Assembly: GCF_018687715.1 (NCBI RefSeq)
Contig: NC_056766.1
Coordinates: 24,537,501 to 24,601,500 of the forward strand
Length of the DNA: 64,000 nt
Reading direction: 5' to 3'
Source: Carya illinoinensis
Taxonomy: Eukaryota > Streptophyta > Magnoliopsida > Fagales > Juglandaceae
Shown here: one piece after another, positions 57,808 to 64,000 of the stretch
How positions within the stretch are numbered: position 1 is the stretch's first letter
Layout: every line of letters begins with the position of its first letter
Position numbers and translations under genes: made by a program
Notes under the pieces: generated by a model
Databases searched by the model: none
Told to the model about the DNA's origin: nothing
What the model saw: the letters and a program-made list of their open reading frames with translations, nothing else

Positions 57808-59175
57808 GGTTAACCTTTGGGCGCAGATTGAGCTTAAGCCAGGCTCATTCACACTCAAGGAGCTCATTATCTTGGATATATGACTCTTTATCTCTTTGTT
57901 TTCTACAACACGCATAATCAAAGATTCAAACTTTTGATCAGTTTTACTTTGTGCCTCAATAAAAGCATGTAAAGTATCTTCTAAGGGGCTCCTAGAAGAT
58001 GAAGGTGCAGGATATGATCTAGGGGGTTGTGTAGGCTACTGGTTTTTAGATTTTCAACTAAAATTGGAGTGATTACGCCACCCAGGATTGTAGGTATCAG
58101 AGAAAGGTTCAACAGGCTTCATGTAAATACCTAAGGCATTACATTGTTCCTCATACATCCCTCTCATCTCAGCAAATGTGGGAGACTCTTGGGCAAGATG
58201 ATCTACCTTGCCACACACAAAACATGGTCCAAAAGACTTTGCATGATTAGCCACGTGTGTTGGCTTTAAGTCCTTAGTCTTTAAAACTTCTAACTCCCTA
58301 GTGAGCATCTCAACCTTAGCCTTTAGGTTATCCTCTTCCCCAAGATGGTGAATTCCACCACCATTTAGGTTTCCTACAGGTCGTGACCTATTTGTGCTCT
58401 TAGTAGCACTAGGCCCAGTCCAAGTGTGAGCTTTTTCAACAAGCACATTGAAGTATTCTATGGTCTCATCAAGTTCTTTCTGTAAGAACTCACCATTACA
58501 CATCATCTCCACAAATTGACGCTCTCTAGGTGTAAGTCCCTCATAAAAATAGATCACTAAGCGCCACTTCTCATACCTATGATGAGGACACATACTCAAT
58601 AGCTCCTTAAATCTCTCTCAAGATTGATACAAAGTCTCACTGTCCTTTTGTGCAAAGGTGGATATTTGCCTTTTTAAAGCATTGGTCTTATGTAGGGGAA
58701 AGTATTTATTAAAAAAGACCTGAGTCATCTCATTCCATGACCCAATAGATCGTGGTCTCAATGAGTATAGCCAACTCTTAGCTCCATCCTTCAATGAGAA
58801 AGGAAAGAACTTAAGTCTCACAATGTCATCAGTTGCATTTTGACTATGAAAAGTCGCAACTACTTCCTCAAACTCCCTAATGTGCACATATGGATTTTCA
58901 TTTTCTAACCCATGAAAAGTAGGGAGTAACTGTATCATCCCTATTTTAAAATCCAATTGGCGTGTATTAGCTGGAAACATGATGCATGATGGTGTGGCTG
59001 TGCGTGTAGGGTGGAGGTAATCCTGAAGGGTCCTAGTGGGTTGATCTTTGTGTTCACTCATTTTCTCAGAATTAGAAGAATTATCAAACAAATGATTAGA
59101 AAAATTAGACTCTAACTCTGACTCTAACACAGGTCTACAAGCAAATCGACCCAAGGTGTCTCTATACTTGTGCAT
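57808..59175 (-). pseudogene. gag: Gag of element 3 (broken)
   Basis: Start placed at ATG 59175 (MHKYRDTLGRFACRPVL), aligned with MSWVRDSSNRL of element 2; the longer open frame upstream is translated leader and LTR. Core: RTLQDYLHPTRTATPSCIMF, IQLLPTFHGLENENPYVHIR, FPFSLKDGAKSWLYSLRPRS. Stops: TGA at 58618-58620 (a Trp position, QS*ERFKEL), then after the YEGLTPRERQFVEMMCNGEF part a TGA at 58054 and a TAG ~15 bases further. The zinc knuckle (CFVCGKVDHLAQES) has lost its last Cys. A frameshift near 57810 separates gag from protease. Confidence 0.9.
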
Positions 59176-59330
59176 GCAAGGTAGAGAAAAACACAACACT
59201 AAAAAAGAACCAAAACTATAAAAAGAAAAATAAAATAAAATAAAGATGCAGCAAGCTAAAAGAGGGAACAAAGTTACCACCTTTACAAACTGCTGAAAAG
59301 AAAAGCTATCTAACAATTCTTCTACCGTCT

Positions 59331-59348
59331 CCCTGGCAACAATGCCAA
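59331..59348 (-). other. Degenerate PBS of element 3
   Basis: The minus strand reads TTGGCATTGTTGCCAGGG, related to the Asp-tRNA-type PBS of elements 1 and 2 with two C-to-T type changes (GCGCCG to GCATTG). Confidence 0.8.
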
Positions 59349-59352
59349 AATT

Positions 59353-60038
59353 TGCAAGTTCATCTCTATCCCTACTTGAGAATTTAGTACCCATAAATAT
59401 ACTGGATAACCAAAATATCAAGAGAAAACTAAAGTGAATGGTGGCCATGGAAGTGATTTTCTCCTCTCTTAAAATCTACCTATTGTGCCTCTCCTCCTCT
59501 CCTATTTCATACTAATGATATGCTTATATAGGGTAGGAAAGAAACCCTAATGTCCTCTTAATTTTCGCATAAAAAAAATCGTCTAAATTTTAGGACTCAT
59601 CTTGGCAGCCATGTACACCCTTAAAGATTTTGAATTTGGAAATCCTTATTACTATAAGATAGCTTTCTAATGCATCAAGAATCGCATCAATCTGATATGT
59701 GAGTGAAAAGTTATAGCTAAAAGACTAAAGTATGTCCAGACTGTTTCCTAGCAAATTTCGAACTTGGACTTCTTGTGGTTTCATTTTGTGATTTTTTTTT
59801 CTTTTTCTTTTCTTCCAAATTTCTCTCAAACCCCATGAATGTCCTCATTTGAATTTGATTGGGCTTGACTTGCTCTTTTTTAAACTCTGAAATTAAACAT
59901 AAAAAACTGCTTAGGAGTATCCCAACATAAATAGAAACTCAATTTAAGAATACACATTAATTCCTATAATTCCTATTCACATTTTAGCATTTTAACCCAA
60001 TAATAGGGTATTTAGAGTGCACTTTCGCACACTCATCA
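59353..60038 (-). repeat. 5' LTR of element 3 (short, about 690 bp)
   Basis: Matches 53977-54682 (GCAAGTTCATC... to CACTCATCA) but lacks ~660 bp present in the other LTR on the side next to the PBS, i.e. the U5/R end. Confidence 0.85.
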
Positions 60039-60188
60039 GGTGTCATGACGTAACTCGAGATTTGTCTGAGCTACATGATTTGATGGAGATGTAGTAATGA
60101 ATGGAGCCCTGTCGTGTCAAGTGTTGGGATGAACTAGTAAATGGGCTGGGCGGTAGGAAGGTCTTACTAATTGGGTTTGAGTAGAAGT

Positions 60189-60199
60189 TGGTATCAGAG
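60189..60199 (+). other. Initiator-Met PBS-like sequence inside the 51275-62156 unit
   Basis: TGGTATCAGAG matches 11 of 12 bases of the plant iMet PBS. No gag follows, and the adjacent sequence is not a clear LTR end, so this may be chance. Confidence 0.35.
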
Positions 60200-62156
60200 T
60201 ATGGAGCTTGTTTATACAAGTGGGCGTTCATTGGACTATAAGTTGATATTAGGTGATAAAGAGTAAGGTACATGTGCATCTAGGGAGACATGTGTACTGG
60301 ATGGATTTACCATATATAATGGGTAATCTGTCCTAAGCATGGTTACATGATGTTTAAGCCTTAGAGTTGGATTAAAGTCATGTGGCATGTATGGATGGGA
60401 ATGAGGATTGAGTATGGGCTAGGAAGCATGAAGATAGTAATGGGTATATTGTCTAGGATCAGGATGCGAGACTTAGTTGGTCTAAGTCATGCATCAGAAT
60501 GGGGTTAATAGGAGAGTAAGACAAAGGTCTTAGTGTCTTAACTCTAAGGTGAATAATGGAGTTTCACTTTAAAGGATAAGACCTTGAAATAGAACATTGG
60601 ATTTAGAAAAGGTGATCCAAGTGGGTCGTAGAAAGAATAAACGTGATGAGGAAGACATAGAAGATGGAGGTAACGATGATAAATGAACCCCAAAGGTTTT
60701 AGCATAGTAAATGGCACGTAAGAACATAGGAATGGATGAAGAGTGTTCAAAGTGAAGCGTAGTTCTATTTCTAGTATAGTTGCTTATGCATTAGATAGAG
60801 AATGACGCTAAGGTTATGTGTATGCATGTAGGTTTCCATCTGACATGCACATGAATGGACTGCATGAAATGAGTATGGCATAGAGTCTATGTAAGTATTA
60901 CATTCATACTCTTCTAGATTTTTCTAAATAAACGAAAATAAAAATGAAATACTTTTACTTGACGATGCTTTATGAAGTGACACAAAACATGTTTTACGAA
61001 AAAAAAAACGCTAAGTATAAGTTTTCAAGTGTAAGTATGTAACGACCCTCATTGGCAGCCCCTTTTTACGCAACCCCAAGTATGTAAGTGTATGTATGTG
61101 AATGGATGTTATACATAGTAAGTACTGGATGTATATTCATGAAATGAAATTCAAGGCTGACGCCTCATGTTTTAAGCGATGCTTTAAAGGATGCAAAGAA
61201 AGTGTTTTAAAAGGTCCCTATGAAAGATGATGCTTTAAATGATGCCATGACCTAATGTTTTAAATGATGCCTTGAAGGATGATGTTTAAGCTCATGCTTT
61301 TAAATGAATTTTATGAATGAACGGACTGAAGAACTGGAAGAACTGAAAATGACTGAAAGGACTGAATGAACGAAAGGACTAAATACTTTAATGTATGAAA
61401 ATATGTAACGACCACATGAATGAATGGATAAAGGTACTAGAGGACTGAACATGGCATATTGCAATGCCGAGTAAGTATTACTAGTAGTGCACCCAGTGCT
61501 GCATCCTAACAAAATGGATTCCCAACGCCTAGCCACGGGCGGAATTAGGTCCAAAAGACCGCTAACCCTCACACACAAGGCTTAACAGTATGCAACGACC
61601 AATGAAAGCAATGAGAAAGAATGTATGCATGTTAAGAAAGAATGCATGAATGCTAAAACTCTTTAAGAAAGGCAGCGAGACGTGGATAACTACTTTACAA
61701 AACGAAGACATTTTTTAAAGAAAAAACCCCCACATCGCAACGTTTTAAAAATGAAATGAATGTCTATGTATGATATGTATTGAGTAATGAATGTATGACT
61801 AAAAACCTATATTGTTATATTTTAACCGTATGAAATAATGCTTACGAGTCATCAACTCATTTTAGTTTTTATGTGTGCCCTCCCAAAGACAAGATGAGCA
61901 TGACACATCAAGACGGACACGGCCCAAGGGGAAGAGCACGAAAGCCTATGCACAACATTTTGTACAAAAGATTTTAATTATAAAATTTAATGATTTTCGC
62001 TGTAACCTTTAAAATTAAGAAACATGTTTTATTTATAAATATGGAGTCTTTTGTATCTTGGCATGGAAGGAAATGAAATTTCAAAATGAGCAGTAATTCC
62101 TATCTATTTTCATAAAATCATTTTCTAAAGGACCCACCACAAGGACGGGCGTTACA

Positions 62157-62602
62157 CTTCCCTTTTCCCATGCATCTCTTTCTTTTCTCATGCCTTTTCC
62201 TTTTTCCATGCATGTTATTTACTCTTCCTTAAGAAAGAAGCTTCTTATTCCTATGCATGTTCCCTAGGTGACTCTCCCACTTCCTTATGTTTCTCAAAAA
62301 CTCAAAACATGACATGTGTCAATGTGGTGGCCGTAACCTTGGGGGTACAAGGTTAATTTTCGTGCATTGCCTCTTCCACTCCCTTCTAGAACCTTTCCTC
62401 TACTAATGCATGAATGAAAAATGGAATAATGTCAAAAAATAAACTTGAGTGGGCGTGTGGCTTAGGGATCCGAAAGTCTCTTGGTGTTCTAATGTAAATC
62501 CTTTAGAACATCTCACATTTGTCTTCCCCATGCAAAAATCTTCTTGGAACTCCTCACTAAAGACAAGTGGTGTGAGGTGGAGGAGCTTGGGAAGGTGGGT
62601 GG
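62157..62602. other. Unassigned spacer
   Basis: About 450 bp of T/C-rich, then mixed sequence between two LTR units. Together with 51070-51274 it is the pre-insertion sequence hit by the 51275 unit. No gene seen. Confidence 0.5.
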
Positions 62603-64000
62603 TGTAATACCCCATTTTTACATGCATTTTTAATGAATGATTATTTAAATTATTATAAATAATAGTTCTCTTGTTTTAAATTTAATGTATTATTAGTTGG
62701 ATTTATTTTTTGATTTTTAAGTTGTGCAATTTATTGTAATTTTCCTTCTTGTTATTAATTATTGTTTTGCATATAAATTACTCCTTGCTTTAAATATTCT
62801 ATTGTTGGGCTTGAAATATTTTATTCTACTAATATTGAGTTGTAGTGTTTTTATTTAGCTTTTATTATTTTTATTGTGCTTTTGTTCCCCTTTCCTAGAC
62901 CTTTATTTTTGGATTGGGCTTTGTTTTGTGGGATTTTCCTTTGTTTTTGGGCCCAGCCCATTTGCACTCTAGCCCAACCTGTTGCCCATGAACCCAACCC
63001 CTTTCTTTCCCCAAAATGACGTCGTTTTCGTCCAGCCTTAGGGCTTTCTTCTTCTCTTCTTTTCCCATATGCTGCTGTCTTCTTCTTCCTCTTATTTCAT
63101 TGCTTCTTCGCCTATAGCAGATTGTTTCTTCTTCCTCTCTTGTGTTGAGTTTCTTCCACCCTTTTTAGTCGGTTAGCTTGCATTTATTCTACCTTGCATT
63201 TTGCTTCCTTCTTTGTTGTAAACTAAAGCCCCTCTCTTTTTTCTTTTTTTTCTTTTTTTTTTCTGCATTTTATTTCATGGATTTTTCTCCATTGTTGTAG
63301 GTTTTGCCGAAGTTTTTGTGCGCCTCTTTCCTCTTCTTCTTTTCTTATGTATTTCTTGTTATTGTAGTGTAAAAGCCCTTGCTGGGTGACAACAGGCTCA
63401 GACGATAAGGTAACGATATCATGCGGACTTCGTGGCCCCTCTGCTGTAAGAGCTAGAGGATGCTAGGTCATGGTATGCACTGGGCACGGAGCTGGGTATT
63501 GCTCATTACAAAGTCACATGTGTGGTCGTTACCTATAGTATGGCGATGAGAGCCAGAGTGTGCAGATGAGCCCTAGGGGAGATCATGGTGCATATGGAAA
63601 AATTGGATATTTGGGCCATTGTTTAAAAAAATGACAAGATTTGATTAATGGAAATATGTGGAACAATTTCTGGGAAAATTGTGATGTTGGGCCATTTTTT
63701 TGGAAAAATGGTAGATGTTTTAATGGAATGTATATTTTTTTGGGCCAAAATGGGATTTTGGCATGCGTTAGAAAATATTCATTTTCGAGAAAAATGATTT
63801 TTTGGATCTCATGCATCTGTCATCATGTGCATGCATATTGTTATTGCATGAATATATTTTTATCTTGTTGACTGTTTGGATTATTACTTACTTGCGGTAC
63901 TGTTTCTTGGTATCGTAGATTTTGATACAAATGATGAGGAGGTTGAGCTTGAAGAGGTGGCTTAACCAGAGAAGTGATTTGGTGCCTTTTGCTTATGTTG
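62603..64000 (+). repeat. Tekay-type LTR, left part, runs off right edge
   Basis: Starts TGTAATACCCCATTTTTACA, aligning with TGTGATGACCCGTTTTTACG at 3798. It has the pyrimidine block (63030-63350), the GGTAACG...GGGTATTGCTC block (63410-63510) and stem-loop B. The segment with the left arm of stem-loop A is missing: text jumps from TGTAAAAGCCC to GCTGGGTGACAAC near 63380. No LTR end is reached. Confidence 0.85.
63892..63918 (+). other. Conserved LTR stem-loop B, copy 4
   Basis: TTGCGGTACTG-tttct-TGGTATCGTAG: all eleven positions pair if G-T is allowed, despite five changes from copy 1. Confidence 0.55.

Larger units (their letters stand above)
53315..60038 (-). mobile_element. Athila-like element 3, deletion derivative lacking RT, RNase H and integrase, 6,724 bp
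   Basis: Flanked by GGTGT (53310-53314, 60039-60043). It has unequal LTRs, a degenerate Asp-tRNA PBS and a PPT; gag, protease and the end of Pol are on the minus strand. The part of pol from RT to integrase is missing at one junction near 56690. It could not move on its own. Confidence 0.9.
51275..62156 (+). mobile_element. TSD-bounded LTR unit (about 4.15 kb net), split by the pol-deleted element
   Basis: Starts TGTAACAACTTGC and ends GGACGGGCGTTACA, so TGTAAC/GTTACA inverted ends, flanked by CTTCC (51270-51274 and 62157-62161). Own sequence is 51275-53314 and 60044-62156. It has a (TC)n tract, a C-rich block (51926-52650) as in other Tekay-type LTRs, and no coding region. It is either an unusually long solo LTR or an LTR pair with little inside; a PBS-like site lies at 60189. 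Confidence 0.75.

Noticed and set aside
59176..59448. Hydrophobic N-terminal extension of the element 3 Gag frame as a signal or membrane segment
   Set aside because: It covers the LTR edge, PBS and leader; the homologous gag start is at 59175.
1..64000. A CRISPR array, retron, phage, toxin-antitoxin or other bacterial defence system
   Set aside because: Repeats here are LTRs, mini- and microsatellites; all coding homology is to plant transposable elements. No such system is present.
1..64000. An env-like or endogenous pararetrovirus gene
   Set aside because: The regions between pol and PPT in all Athila-like copies lack membrane or capsid-like frames, and all RT sequences are Ty3/gypsy type with integrase.

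Overview
This 64 kb window is repeat-rich plant nuclear DNA, almost certainly from a eudicot, perhaps a woody one. The evidence is its content: Ty3/gypsy LTR retrotransposons (Tekay-type chromovirus pol, Athila-like gag-pol, another chromovirus-like gag), a PIF/Harbinger DNA transposon with a transposase and a Myb-like ORF1, and AT-rich spacer. I see no bacterial-type operon, no CRISPR array, no rRNA or tRNA gene and no convincing intact host gene. Species cannot be fixed from this.

Layout, left to right. 1-1549: minus-strand chromovirus-like gag, PBS and 5' LTR, inserted into the reverse transcriptase of a plus-strand Tekay-like element whose broken pol (1550-3686), PPT and 3' LTR (3798-5760) follow. 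5761-6442: unassigned, the best candidate for low-copy host DNA. 6443-6686 and 13363-14156: an LTR-like sequence split by a PIF/Harbinger element (6687-13362, TSD TTA). 14157-16075: two minus-strand LTR fragments. 16076-32200: a degraded plus-strand Athila-like element whose 5' LTR is split by a younger minus-strand Athila-like element (16851-26837, TSD GGGTC) and whose integrase is broken at 32200 by another LTR. That LTR (from 32201) is itself split by a Tekay-like solo LTR (34425-45517, TSD AAATG), which is split by a second young minus-strand Athila-like element (36238-45224, TSD GCTGA). 45523-48818: remainder of the outer LTR and unassigned repeats. 48819-51069: a minisatellite split by a solo LTR (48892-50977, TSD CAAGT). 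51275-62156: a TSD-bounded (CTTCC) LTR unit split by a pol-deleted Athila-like element (53315-60038, TSD GGTGT). 62603-64000: start of another Tekay-like LTR running off the window.

The genes do not cooperate as a host pathway. Each element carries, or has lost, the set needed for its own copying: gag (particle), protease, reverse transcriptase/RNase H, integrase, plus the tRNA-primed PBS, the PPT and the LTR promoter. All coding regions seen whole are broken. In the two young Athila-like elements, each of the 12 nonsense codons I checked differs from its homologue by a C-to-T or G-to-A transition, as expected for decay of methylated DNA. The least expected signals are non-coding: a stem-loop beside the PPT shared by three Athila-like elements, two stem-loops shared by Tekay-type LTRs with substitutions that mostly keep pairing, and a GC-rich CGCTCGAGCG array present in only one LTR of one element.
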